Below are positions 35,534 to 47,896 of a DNA stretch of 64,000 nucleotides, piece after piece. The notes beneath the pieces are model-generated. The model was not told the DNA's origin. It worked only from the letters and a program-made list of their open reading frames with translations, and ran no database searches. Position 1 is the first letter of the stretch. Every line of letters starts with the position of its first letter. The stretch is from Virgisporangium aliadipatigenens (GTDB lineage Bacteria > Actinomycetota > Actinomycetes > Mycobacteriales > Micromonosporaceae), in NCBI RefSeq assembly GCF_016863615.1, contig NZ_BOPF01000045.1, positions 20,585 through 84,584 on the forward strand, given 5' to 3'. A program made the position numbers and the translations under genes.

Positions 35534-36678
35534 CGGCGCTCGGGGAGGCTGGTCGTGAGGCGGGCCGCGGTCCGGTAGGCGGCCCGCGCCGCGTCCAGGT
35601 CGCCGGCCCGCTCCAGCAGGTGGGCGCGCGTCGCCTCCAGGCGGTGGTGGCCCTTCAGCCGGTCGTCCTCGCCCAGCTTCGCCAGCAGCGCCAGCCCCTC
35701 CTCCGGCCCGTCGGCCATCGCGACGGCGATCGCGTGGTTGAGCGACACCATCGGGTTGGGCGCCAGCCGGCCGAGCACCTCGTAGAGCGCCACGATCTGC
35801 GGCCAGTCGGTCTCCTTCGCCGTGGCCGCCTCGGCGTGCACGGCCGCGATCGCCGCCTGGAGCTGGTACGGGCCGATCGGGGCGTTCGCCATGGTGCGGG
35901 TGATCAGGTCGATGCCCTCGTCCACCATCGCCCGGTCCCAGCGGGTGCGGTCCTGGTCGGCGAGCGGGACGAGGGTGCCATCGGGCGTCGTGCGGGCGGC
36001 GCTGCGGGCCTCGGTCAGCAGCATCAGCGCCAGCAGGCCGGCGACCTCGCCCTCGTCGGGGCGCAGCCGGTGCACCTCGCGGGTGAGCCGGATCGCCTCG
36101 CCGGTCAGTTCGCCGACATGCAGGTCGGGGCCGCTGGTCGCGGTGTAGCCCTCGTTGAAGATCAGGTACAGCACGTGCAGGACCGCGCCGAGCTGCCCGA
36201 CCGCGCCGAAGGTCGCCCCCGCCTCCTTGATCTTCGACTTCGCACGGCTGATCCGCTGCGCCATGGTCGCCTCGGGTACCAGGAACGCCGCCGCGATCTG
36301 CGCCGTGCTCAACCCGCCGACGGCGCGCAGGGTCAGCGCGATCTGTGACGCCGGCGTCAGCGCGGGGTGGCAGCAGAGGACGAGCAGCGTCAGCGTGTCG
36401 TCCCGGTCGGGCACCTCGGTCTCGACCGGCGCCTGCGCGGCGAGGGCCAGTTCGCGGTTGCGGCGGGCCTGGTCGCTGCGCCACCGGTCGATCAGGCGGC
36501 GCGAGGCGACCGTGATCAACCAGGCGCGCGGGTTGTCCGGCAGGCCCTCCTCGGGCCACTGCGCGGCGGCCGCGAGGAGGGCCTCCTGGACCGCCTCCTC
36601 GCAGGTGTCGAAGTGTCCGTACCGGCGCACCAGTGCACCGAGTACATGCGGGGTCGCCTCGCGTAACACCTGTTCCAC
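35503..36678 (-). CDS. ECF42-type sigma factor with C-terminal TPR-like (DUF6596) extension
   Basis: Sigma factor of 391 residues. Region 2 ([39 protein letters not shown]) and region 4 ([37 protein letters not shown]) are followed by the long helical extension typical of the SigJ/ECF42 group ([33 protein letters not shown]). These sigma factors have no anti-sigma partner; the extension takes over control and the usual neighbour is a DGPF/YCII protein, which is not present here. GTG at 36678 ([12 protein letters not shown]) is the start best matching the family; a TTG six codons upstream is possible. Confidence 0.88.
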   Translation of the reverse strand: MEQVLREATPHVLGALVRRYGHFDTCEEAVQEALLAAAAQWPEEGLPDNPRAWLITVASRRLIDRWRSDQARRNRELALAAQAPVETEVPDRDDTLTLLVLCCHPALTPASQIALTLRAVGGLSTAQIAAAFLVPEATMAQRISRAKSKIKEAGATFGAVGQLGAVLHVLYLIFNEGYTATSGPDLHVGELTGEAIRLTREVHRLRPDEGEVAGLLALMLLTEARSAARTTPDGTLVPLADQDRTRWDRAMVDEGIDLITRTMANAPIGPYQLQAAIAAVHAEAATAKETDWPQIVALYEVLGRLAPNPMVSLNHAIAVAMADGPEEGLALLAKLGEDDRLKGHHRLEATRAHLLERAGDLDAARAAYRTAARLTTSLPERRYLSERAAGL

Positions 36679-36788
36679 GGGGCGAGCGTGCCACAAATCG
36701 ATGTTGTAAGTGTCACCCGGGACATCGCCCTCGGCGGCTCGATAGGCTGGCTCGTCACCCAGCCCGACGCCGAAGGATGGTCCACACC

Positions 36789-40319
<3,531 letters not shown>

Positions 40320-40414
40320 AGTTTTTGCGCCGGCCCGGTGGCAGCTCGGGTACCTCGGGGGGCTTACCGGTTGCGGGCCTCGACCTGCGGCGTGACCATG
40401 GGCACCCTGGTCGT

Positions 40415-40801
40415 ATGACGACCGTTTTGTACGCCGACGACGACTACGACCTGCGGGATCTTGCCGCGTTCAAGCTGGAGGGGGCCGGCTACACGGTCTT
40501 CACCGCGCCCGACGGGCGGACCGCGCTGGCGCTCGCCGAGAACGGCGGCATCGACGTCGTCCTGCTCGACGTCATGATGCCGGACACCGACGGCATCGAG
40601 GTGTGCCGCCGCCTGCGGGCGAACCCGGCGACCGCGGACGTGCCGATCGTGCTGCTCACCGCGGCCAGCAACCCGGCGGCGATCGAACGCGGCTACGAGG
40701 CCGGGGCCGACGACTACATCCTGAAGCCGTTCAGCGTGCGGGAACTGCCGGGCCTCGTCGGCGCGGTCCAGCGGCGTCGCCGAAGCGCAACGTCCCTGTA
40801 A
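40415..40801 (+). CDS. Single-domain (CheY-like) response regulator
   Basis: Receiver-only response regulator of 128 residues. Acidic pocket DDDYD at residues 8-12, phospho-acceptor Asp in VVLLDVMMPD (about residue 52), conserved Thr in LLTAAS and Lys in ILKPFSVRE. No output domain. It has no kinase neighbour; it could act in chemotaxis or in a phosphorelay. ATG at 40415 overlaps the stop of a six-codon upstream ORF (40398-40418), a possible coupling leader. The region between dnaE and this gene holds its promoter. Confidence 0.88.
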   Translation: MTTVLYADDDYDLRDLAAFKLEGAGYTVFTAPDGRTALALAENGGIDVVLLDVMMPDTDGIEVCRRLRANPATADVPIVLLTAASNPAAIERGYEAGADDYILKPFSVRELPGLVGAVQRRRRSATSL

Positions 40802-40825
40802 CAAACAGCCTGACGATGAAGAGGC

Positions 40826-42652
40826 ATGGCTGCCCTCTTCCCGCCCGCGGGCCGTGACACCGACCAGTCCTACGGGTACCTGCCGATCGAGGAACACGGA
40901 ATCGTCGGTGACCTGCGCACCGTGGCCCTGGTCGGCACGGAGGGCACCATCGACTGGTACTGCCCCGGCCGGTTCGACAAGCCGGCGCTCTTCGCCGCCC
41001 TCCTGGACGCCGGCAAGGGCGGCTACTTCGGCCTCGCCTGCGGGACCAGGACCCGTTCGAAGCAGCTCTATCTGCCGGACACCAACATTCTCGTGACCCG
41101 CTTTCTCGGCGCGGAGGCCGTCGGCGAGGTCATCGACTTCATGGTGCCGGAGACCAGCGGCACCGCGGCACCACGGGACCTGCTCGTGCGGCAGGCCCGT
41201 GCGGTGCGCGGCCGGGCCACCTTCGACCTCGCGTGCTTCCCCAGCTTCGACTACGCCCGGATCCCGCACACCGTGGAGATCGTCGACGGGGTCGGCGCCG
41301 TGTTCACGTCGGCGATCGGGCGGGCGGTCCTGCGCGCCAACGTTCCGCTGAAGGAGGACGAGGGCGGGGTCATCGCCCGCTTCACGCTCGACGAGGGCGA
41401 GACGCTCGACATCGAACTCGAGTGGAACGGCGAGGTCCGCCCGCTACGGACCGGCGAGACGGACGAGCTCTTCGCCCGCACCTCGGACTTCTGGCAGCGG
41501 TGGCTGGCCCAGTCGCGTTACCGCGGGCGGTGGCGGGAGACCGTGCAGCGCTCCGCGCTGACCCTCAAGTTGCTGGTGTACCACCCGACCGGCGCCCTGG
41601 TCGCCGCTCCGACCACGTCCCTTCCGGAGGAACTGGGCGGCGCGCGCAACTGGGACTACCGGTACAGCTGGCTGCGCGACGCGGCGTTCACGGTGTACGC
41701 GCTGATGCGGCTCGGCTTTCTCGAGGAGGCCGCCGCCTTCATGGACTGGATCCAGAAACGCTGCGAGACGGCCTCGCTGGAGCGCGACGTCTCCATCATG
41801 TACGCCGTCGACGGCAGCGACCACATCCCGGAAATCGTGCTGGATCACCTGTCCGGCTACCGGGGCTCCGCGCCGGTGCGCATCGGCAACAACGCCGTCG
41901 GCCAGCGGCAGATCGACGTCTACGGCGAACTGATGGACTCGGTGTACCTGTACAACCGCGAGATGCCCATCTCGTACGACCTCTGGACGGGGCTGTCGAA
42001 GCGGCTGGACTGGCTCGCGGCGCACTGGGAGGAGCCGGACGAGGGCATCTGGGAGGTGCGCGGGCCGCGGCAGCGGTTCACGTACTCGGCGCTGATGACG
42101 TGGGTGGCGTACGACCGGGCGGTGCGGCTTGCCCGCGACCGTGGCCTGCCGGCGCCGGTGAAGAAGTGGAAGAAGCTGTCGACGGCGGCGTACCGGTTCG
42201 TGCAGAACTCCTGCTGGGATCCGGACGTCGGCGCGTACGTGATGCATCCCGGCAGCAAGCAGTTGGACGCCTCGCTGCTGGTGATGCCGCTGGTGAAGTT
42301 CTCCGGGCCGACGGATCCCCGGTTCCTGTCCACGTTGGACCTGATCGGTACCGAACTGGCGTCCGACACGCTCGTGCACCGGTACGCGATGACGGGTCAC
42401 GACGGGCTGACGGGTGGCGAGGGGACGTTCAACCTGTGCTCGTTCTGGTACGTGGAGGCGCTGACGCGGGCCGGCCGGGTCAAGGAGGCACGCATGATCT
42501 TCGAGAAGATGCTCACCTACGCGAACCACGTCGGGCTGTACGCCGAGGAGATCGGGCCGGCCGGTGAGGCGTTGGGCAACTTCCCGCAGGCGTTCACCCA
42601 TCTGGCATTGATCAGTGCAGCCGTCAACCTGGACCGGGCGCTCGGCGAGTGA
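40826..42652 (+). CDS. Glycoside hydrolase family 15 (glucoamylase/trehalase-like)
   Basis: Intracellular inverting glycosidase of 608 residues. N-terminal beta-sandwich domain (GYLPIEEHGIVGDLRTVALV, IDWYCPGRFDKPALFAALLD) and (alpha/alpha)6 barrel. Active-site segments: GGARNWDYRYSWLRDAAF, the first catalytic glutamate in PDEGIWEVRG and the second in LYAEEIGPAGEALGN. This layout without signal peptide is common in actinobacterial GH15 proteins, several of which are trehalases; substrate cannot be chosen from sequence. A perfect palindrome hairpin follows the stop. Confidence 0.9.
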   Translation: MAALFPPAGRDTDQSYGYLPIEEHGIVGDLRTVALVGTEGTIDWYCPGRFDKPALFAALLDAGKGGYFGLACGTRTRSKQLYLPDTNILVTRFLGAEAVGEVIDFMVPETSGTAAPRDLLVRQARAVRGRATFDLACFPSFDYARIPHTVEIVDGVGAVFTSAIGRAVLRANVPLKEDEGGVIARFTLDEGETLDIELEWNGEVRPLRTGETDELFARTSDFWQRWLAQSRYRGRWRETVQRSALTLKLLVYHPTGALVAAPTTSLPEELGGARNWDYRYSWLRDAAFTVYALMRLGFLEEAAAFMDWIQKRCETASLERDVSIMYAVDGSDHIPEIVLDHLSGYRGSAPVRIGNNAVGQRQIDVYGELMDSVYLYNREMPISYDLWTGLSKRLDWLAAHWEEPDEGIWEVRGPRQRFTYSALMTWVAYDRAVRLARDRGLPAPVKKWKKLSTAAYRFVQNSCWDPDVGAYVMHPGSKQLDASLLVMPLVKFSGPTDPRFLSTLDLIGTELASDTLVHRYAMTGHDGLTGGEGTFNLCSFWYVEALTRAGRVKEARMIFEKMLTYANHVGLYAEEIGPAGEALGNFPQAFTHLALISAAVNLDRALGE

Positions 42653-42655
42653 CCC

Positions 42656-42673
42656 CGTCCCCGTACGGGGACG
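42656..42673 (+). terminator. Hairpin after GH15 gene
   Basis: CGTCCCCG-TA-CGGGGACG, an 18-bp perfect palindrome beginning four bases after the stop codon. Confidence 0.55.
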
Positions 42674-42751
42674 CCCGATCCGGGGCATCGGCAGGGATCG
42701 TTCCCGCGCCGTAACAGAACTGACTCTCACGCGCCGGTACGGTCCGGTCCC

Positions 42752-45700
42752 ATGCGCACTACCACTGTTAGTTTTGTGGTCCTCTTACTGGTCGCCGCGC
42801 TGCTCGGCGGCGTGCCGACCGCGGCCTCGGCCGCTCCGTCCACTGTGGACCCCGCGGCCGCCGTTGCCGGGTCGGCGAGCCCGCGCGTGCTCACGCTCAT
42901 CACCGGCGACCGGATCACCGCGACCGGCGACACCATCCGCGTCGAACCCCGCGCCGGCGTGCAGTTCCTGCGCTTCCGGCAGGACGGCGGCACCTATGTC
43001 GTCCCGTCGGACGCGCTCGGGCTGCTGCGGCTCGGACGCCTCGACGACCGCCTGTTCAACGTGACCCGCCTCGTGGCGGACGGCTTCGACAAGCGCGCCG
43101 AACTGCCGCTGATGGTCGAGGACACGAAGGCGGTCCGGGGCCTGACGGCCGGGCGGCCGCTGCCGGCGCTCGACGGGTTCGCTACCCGCGTGCCGGTCGC
43201 CGAACTCGCGAGGAACTGGCCGAGCGTCCGCGACGGCATGCTCGCCGGCAAGATCTGGCTCGACGGCGTGCGCCGGCCGCTGCTGGACGTCAGCGTGCCG
43301 CGCACCGGCGCACCCGTCGCCTGGTCCGAGGGGCTCGACGGCACCGGCGTGAAGGTGGCCGTCATCGACAGCGGCATCGACGACACCCACCCCGACCTCG
43401 CGGGACGCGTCTCCCTCCGGAAGAACTTCGTCCAGCGCTACGAGGGCGACAACGACATCGCCGGCCACGGCACCCACGTCGCGTCGATCGTCGCCGGCAC
43501 CGGCGCCGCGTCGGGCGGCCGGTACCGCGGCATGGCCCCCGCCGCGTCGTTGCTGGACGGCAAGGTCTGCTTCTACGACCCCGCGTACGGCGGCCTCTGC
43601 GACGACTCCGCGATCATCGAGGCGATGTACTGGGCGGCCGAGAACGGTGCGCAGGTCGTCAACATGAGCCTCGGCTCGCCCGACGAGCCGGGTGTCGACC
43701 CGATCGAGGCGGCCGTCGACGACATCACCGCGCGGTACGGCACGCTGTTCGTCATCGCGGCCGGCAACCTCGACTTCTTCTCGCCGTACCGGGTCGCCTC
43801 GCCGTCCACCGCCGACGCGGCGCTCTCGGTCGCGAACAACACCAAGGCCGGCGCCGTCGACTGGAGTTCGCTGCCCGGGCCGCGGATCGCGGACTACGCG
43901 GTCAAGCCGGAGATCAGCGCCCCCGGCACCGAGATCACGGCGGCGCGCAGTTCGACGGCCGGCGAGGGCGCGTACCCCACCGGCGAACAGGGCGACCCGT
44001 ACGTGCCGCTGACCGGCACCTCGATGGCGTCGCCGCACGTGGCGGGAGCCGCCGCGATCCTGACCCAGGCGCACCCGGACTGGACGGCCGAACAGCGCAA
44101 GGCGGCGCTGACCGGTGCGGCCCGCCCGATGGAGGCGAGCGGGTTCGACGCCCAGGGCGCCGGCGAACTGGACCTCGCCCGCGCGCTGCACCAACCGGTG
44201 ACGGCCTCCCCCGCGACGGTGAACGTCGGCTTCCAGGCGTACCCGCACACGCAGCGGACGGTCACCCGCACGATCACCTACACCAACCGCGGCGGCGCAC
44301 CGCTGACCCTGGCGCTGACGGCGCCGTCCCCGCTGTCGCTGAGCGCCTCCTCCGTCACCGTGCCGGCCGGCGGAACGTCCACAGTGGACGTCTCGATGGA
44401 CCTCGACCTGCCGGGCGGTTCCCTGCTCGTCAACGGCCGCATCACGGCGACCGGCGGGGGCGTGACGGTGCAGACGCCGTACAGCGTCTACCGCGAGGGG
44501 CCGACCGCCACGGTGAACGTGAAAGCGTTGGACCGCAAGGGAAACACGCCCGAGCAGACCTTCGACCTCTTCGTGAACGCGGCCAGCGGCGAGGTGGTCC
44601 GCGCCCAGGAGGCGACCGCCGCGCTGCGGCTGCCCTACGGCACCTACTTCGCGTCCTCGTACATCGTCGGCGCCGACGGAACGTCCACAGTGGCCGCACA
44701 CACGCGACTCGTGGTGGACCGCGACCGGGTGGACGTGGTGTTCGACGCCCGCAAGGCGAAGGGCCTCGACCTCACCGTCCCCGAACGGGCGGCCGCCCCG
44801 ATGGACGCGCTCATCGAGGTGCAGCAGACCCAGGGCCCGACACCGGTGATCGCGGGCCTCTCCGGCGACCCCCGCACACTCTTCACGCTGGACCTGGGGC
44901 CGAAGAACGTCCCCGGTGTGGTGACGCAGGTGCTGGCGGCGTTCGCCCGACCCGACGGCCCGGGCGGTTTCGCCGGCAGCCCGTTCGTGTACCGGCTCGG
45001 CTGGTACTGGACCGGGTCGTGGGCCACCGGGTACACCCGTCACGTGCAGCGCCGGGAGTTGGCGACGGCACACGCCGTCTACCACGCCAACGCCGTGGGC
45101 GGGACCGGGCTGCGGGCGGACACGGCGGCACCGCCGGGTGTGCAGTTCAGGACCGAGCTGCGCCTGCTGGCCGACGCGCCGCTGCCGGTGGGCCGCACCG
45201 AGTACTACGCCGGCAACCTGCCGTGGGAGGAGCGGTTCTACGAGTCCACAGTGGACGCGCCGTGGGTCACCCGGCTGCGCGGGCCGTCACCGCAGCGTCG
45301 TTCGGGACAGTCCACTGTGGAACGCTGGAACCGGGCCGTGCTCGACACGACGTTCGCCTCGGAGTATCCGGAGTACCCGACGGTGGAACGCAAGGACGAC
45401 GGGTTCTGGCTGCGCGTGGGCAACGTCGCCGACGCCGACGGCAACTTCGGCACGCACGACTACACGGCCGCCTCGATGTCCCTGTACCGCAACGGCACCC
45501 TCGTCGAGGAACGCGACGGCGGCTTCGCCGTCATCGCCACCCCGCAGGAGCGGGCGAGGTACACGCTGCGGTACTCCCAGCAGTCCGACCCCGCCCTGCG
45601 CCTGTCCACCCGCCGGGAGACCGTGTGGGAGTTCACGAACGCCTACACCGGCACGAACACTCCGGTGCCGCTGCACACGATCGGCTTCGCGCCGAACGTC

Positions 45701-45979
45701 GATGAGCACAACACGGCGCGCGCGGGCTGCCTCACGGCGCTGCCGGTGACGATCGCCGGGCAGGCGGGGGCCACCGCGGTGACGCGCGTGGAGGTGGAGG
45801 TGTCGTTCGACGGCGGGGTCTCCTGGCGGCGCGTGCCGGTCGTCAAACTCTTCGGCCGGTGGAACGCGGTGATCGATCATCCGGCGCGGGCCGGGTACGT
45901 GTCGCTGCGGGCCAAGGCGGTGGACGCGGCCGGTTCCACGGTCACCACGACGCTGCTGAACGCCTACGAAACCCGGTAA
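42752..45979 (+). CDS. Secreted subtilisin-like serine protease (S8)
   Basis: Large exported protease of 1075 residues. Signal peptide at 1-28 (FVVLLLVAALLGGVPTAASA). A propeptide covers about 30-190. The S8 triad is intact: Asp in VAVIDSGIDDTHPDLAG (about 206), His in GHGTHVASIVAG (about 238) and Ser in LTGTSMASPHVAGAAAIL (about 426). After the catalytic domain come Fn3-like/beta-sandwich modules (VTVPAGGTSTVDVSMDLDLP) and a long C-terminal beta-rich region of unknown function. Probably a degradative extracellular enzyme, transcribed alone with a strong terminator behind. Four copies of the GTCCANNNTGGAC-like palindrome lie inside it. Confidence 0.93.
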   Translation: MRTTTVSFVVLLLVAALLGGVPTAASAAPSTVDPAAAVAGSASPRVLTLITGDRITATGDTIRVEPRAGVQFLRFRQDGGTYVVPSDALGLLRLGRLDDRLFNVTRLVADGFDKRAELPLMVEDTKAVRGLTAGRPLPALDGFATRVPVAELARNWPSVRDGMLAGKIWLDGVRRPLLDVSVPRTGAPVAWSEGLDGTGVKVAVIDSGIDDTHPDLAGRVSLRKNFVQRYEGDNDIAGHGTHVASIVAGTGAASGGRYRGMAPAASLLDGKVCFYDPAYGGLCDDSAIIEAMYWAAENGAQVVNMSLGSPDEPGVDPIEAAVDDITARYGTLFVIAAGNLDFFSPYRVASPSTADAALSVANNTKAGAVDWSSLPGPRIADYAVKPEISAPGTEITAARSSTAGEGAYPTGEQGDPYVPLTGTSMASPHVAGAAAILTQAHPDWTAEQRKAALTGAARPMEASGFDAQGAGELDLARALHQPVTASPATVNVGFQAYPHTQRTVTRTITYTNRGGAPLTLALTAPSPLSLSASSVTVPAGGTSTVDVSMDLDLPGGSLLVNGRITATGGGVTVQTPYSVYREGPTATVNVKALDRKGNTPEQTFDLFVNAASGEVVRAQEATAALRLPYGTYFASSYIVGADGTSTVAAHTRLVVDRDRVDVVFDARKAKGLDLTVPERAAAPMDALIEVQQTQGPTPVIAGLSGDPRTLFTLDLGPKNVPGVVTQVLAAFARPDGPGGFAGSPFVYRLGWYWTGSWATGYTRHVQRRELATAHAVYHANAVGGTGLRADTAAPPGVQFRTELRLLADAPLPVGRTEYYAGNLPWEERFYESTVDAPWVTRLRGPSPQRRSGQSTVERWNRAVLDTTFASEYPEYPTVERKDDGFWLRVGNVADADGNFGTHDYTAASMSLYRNGTLVEERDGGFAVIATPQERARYTLRYSQQSDPALRLSTRRETVWEFTNAYTGTNTPVPLHTIGFAPNVDEHNTARAGCLTALPVTIAGQAGATAVTRVEVEVSFDGGVSWRRVPVVKLFGRWNAVIDHPARAGYVSLRAKAVDAAGSTVTTTLLNAYETR

Positions 45980-45993
45980 CTCAACGTCACGAA

Positions 45994-46024
45994 CGGGGCC
46001 CGGCGCGGGAGCGTCCGGGCCCCG
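45994..46024 (+). terminator. Terminator after the subtilase gene
   Basis: CGGGGCCCGG-N11-CCGGGCCCCG, a perfect 10-bp stem 14 bases after the stop. Confidence 0.7.
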
Positions 46025-46110
46025 AATCCCTTACTCGAACGGGTAAAAGTGCGAAACGGAGCCATCACTCCGCGTAGCCAGATCGACGGACAGGGTGTAC
46101 GTTGCCCGCC

Positions 46111-46311
46111 ATGGAAACCTCGACGCAGCAGCCAGACCTGTCCATGTACCCGCCACACGTCCAGGCCATCTGCAAGGCCCTCGGCTGGTCCAAGCCCCCG
46201 GAGGTCTCACCCGAACGAGCGGCCGAACTCGACGCCGCCATGGCGGAAGCCCGCGAATACGCGGCGAAGTTCTGGGCGGAGAAGAAGAGAGCGGAGCGGG
46301 AGAAGACATGA
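46111..46311 (+). CDS. Small hypothetical protein, possible antitoxin partner
   Basis: Protein of 66 residues, helical and charged at the C-terminus (ERAAELDAAMAEAREYAAKF, AEKKRAEREKT). ATG at 46111 lies 12 bases after TACGTT (46093-46098), a plausible -10, so the message may be nearly leaderless. The stop overlaps the start of the PIN-like gene by ATGA. No DNA-binding motif is obvious; the pairing with a PIN-like protein is the only functional hint. A 16-bp inverted repeat (TTACTCG-AA-CGGGTAA, 46031-46046) lies upstream and may be its operator. Confidence 0.6.
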   Translation: METSTQQPDLSMYPPHVQAICKALGWSKPPEVSPERAAELDAAMAEAREYAAKFWAEKKRAEREKT

Positions 46312-46670
46312 TCGAACCGCTCGTCTTCGACCACACCGCGTTGGTCGCCCTCTTCGACGCCCATCCGGACGTCTACCGGGCATGGGAGCAGACCTGGGCC
46401 AGCGCCCCGCTCGGCGTGTTCCCCTCGGCGGCGGTCGCCGAGGCCAACCACGTCATCGGCGCGACCGACGAGGCGTGGTGGGCGATTCTCGGGCCGGCCC
46501 ACGGCACGCTCGTCCCGCTGGACCGGCTCGCCGCCGTCGAGTCGCACAACCTGCCCGGCGAACTGGTCGTCCGGCACATCATCCACACGGCTCAGGCCAT
46601 CGACGGCGTCGTCGTGACGCTCGAACCCAAGCAGTACCCGCCGGGCAGCGTCGCGATCCGGGCGCTCTGA
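46308..46670 (+). CDS. PIN-like protein, possible toxin
   Basis: Protein of 120 residues beginning EPLVFDHTALVALFDAHPDV; the first acidic residue after a short hydrophobic strand (VFDHTALVALF) followed by FPSAAVAEANHVIGA resembles the first two acidic positions of a PIN ribonuclease domain, and HNLPGELVVRHIIHTAQAID the later helix. The third and fourth acidic residues are less clear than in the VapC at 63594. Translation is coupled to the 66-residue gene in front. Toxin-antitoxin function is an inference from size, order and fold hints. Confidence 0.55.
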   Translation: MIEPLVFDHTALVALFDAHPDVYRAWEQTWASAPLGVFPSAAVAEANHVIGATDEAWWAILGPAHGTLVPLDRLAAVESHNLPGELVVRHIIHTAQAIDGVVVTLEPKQYPPGSVAIRAL

Positions 46671-46686
46671 CCCATCCGTGATCGAT

Positions 46687-46721
46687 CGGGGGAAGCGGTC
46701 AGGAGGTGGCCGCTTCCCCCG
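46687..46721 (+). terminator. Hairpin with a Shine-Dalgarno sequence in its loop
   Basis: CGGGGGAAGCGG pairs with CCGCTTCCCCCG (perfect 12 bp); the 11-base loop contains AGGAGG (46701-46706). It lies between the PIN-like gene and the winged-helix gene, so it may terminate the former and control translation of the latter. Confidence 0.55.
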
Positions 46722-46735
46722 ACACACTGGCCCGC

Positions 46736-47806
46736 GTGGAAGAGCTCACCGCCCGCCGACTCAACCGAACCCTGCTCGCCCGCCAGCACCTCCTGGCCCG
46801 TTCCACGCAGACCGCGCACGACCTCATCCACCACCTCGTGGCGGTCCAGGCCCAGGAGTCCAACGCCCCGTACATAAGCCTCTGGACGAGGCTCGAGGCC
46901 TTCGAGAAGGACGACCTCACCGCGCTCCTCGCCGACCGAAGAGCGGTCCGTTCGTCCATCCTGCGCGGCACGCAACACATCGCCACCGACGACGACTACC
47001 CCTGGCTGCGCCCGACCGTCCAGCCGGTGCTGGACCGGGGCAGGCAGGGGGCGTTCGGGCGGGTGACGGCCGGCGTCGACCCGGTCGAGTTGGCGGCGCT
47101 GGCACGCAAGCACCTGACCGGGCAGACGCTCACCCGCCCGGCGCTGGCCCGGCTGCTCGCCGAACGCTGGCCCGATGTGGAGCCGCTCGCGTTGGGCTGG
47201 TCCGCGCAGTGTCTGCTGCCGGTGGTGCATCCGCCGCCGAGCGGGACGTGGGGGCGGTTCGGGGCGACGCCGTTCGTGCTCGCGGAGGAGTGGCTCGGCC
47301 GGCCGATGGCCGCACCCGACGCCGAACGGCTCGTCGTGCGCTATCTGGCGGCGTTCGGGCCGGGATCGGCGCGGGACGTGCAGGCCTGGTCGGGGCTGAC
47401 CCGGCTGCGCGAGGTGCTGGAACGCCTGCCGCTGCGCCGCTACCGAACGCCCGCGGGCGTCGTGCTGTACGACCTGCCGGACGCGCCGCTCGCGGACGAG
47501 GACGCGCCGGCGCCGGTCAGGTTGGTGCCGGAGTTCGACAATCTGCTGCTGGCGCATGCCGATCGGACGCGGGTCATCGCCGACGCACACCGGCGGGTGG
47601 TGATCACGGGCGCGGTGGTGCGGCCGACGTTCCTGGTCGACGGGTTCGTGCGGGGGATGTGGAGCATGACGGGTGCCGGCATCGTGCTCGCGCCGTTCGA
47701 GGCGATCACCGAGGCGGCCCGGGACGCGCTCACCCGGGAGGCGGCGGAACTGCTCAGGTTCGCAGGAACAGAGGGGTCCGTAAGTTTCACGGCTCCGGGC
47801 CACTGA
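46736..47806 (+). CDS. Winged-helix DNA-binding protein of the HTH_42/DUF1006 (YcaQ-like) family
   Basis: Protein of 356 residues (MEELTARRLNRTLLARQHLL). Family marks: AVQAQESNAPYISLWTRLEA, RRAVRSSILRGTQHIATDDD, then FGATPFVLAEEWLG and AFGPGSARDVQAWSGLTRLR and the closing PEFDNLLLAHADRTRVIADA with VDGFVRGMW. Relatives such as AlkX/YcaQ include DNA glycosylases that open interstrand crosslinks, but many actinobacterial members are uncharacterised. GTG at 46736 is preferred; a GTG at 46706 in the same frame lies inside the preceding hairpin's loop and directly on its AGGAGG. Cotranscription with neighbours is uncertain. Confidence 0.8.
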   Translation: MEELTARRLNRTLLARQHLLARSTQTAHDLIHHLVAVQAQESNAPYISLWTRLEAFEKDDLTALLADRRAVRSSILRGTQHIATDDDYPWLRPTVQPVLDRGRQGAFGRVTAGVDPVELAALARKHLTGQTLTRPALARLLAERWPDVEPLALGWSAQCLLPVVHPPPSGTWGRFGATPFVLAEEWLGRPMAAPDAERLVVRYLAAFGPGSARDVQAWSGLTRLREVLERLPLRRYRTPAGVVLYDLPDAPLADEDAPAPVRLVPEFDNLLLAHADRTRVIADAHRRVVITGAVVRPTFLVDGFVRGMWSMTGAGIVLAPFEAITEAARDALTREAAELLRFAGTEGSVSFTAPGH

Positions 47807-47896
47807 CCGGGGGATGACTCGACCGGCATTGCGGTGATCAGTCCGGTTTCGTTAGCGTCCGCGCCTCACGAAACCCCCCAGCAGGAGGTCACCCCC

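Noticed and set aside
40398..40418. Six-codon ORF (MGTLVV) before the response regulator as a separate gene
   Set aside because: It has no ribosome-binding site of its own; the overlap with the real ATG may be chance, so it is only mentioned under the response regulator.
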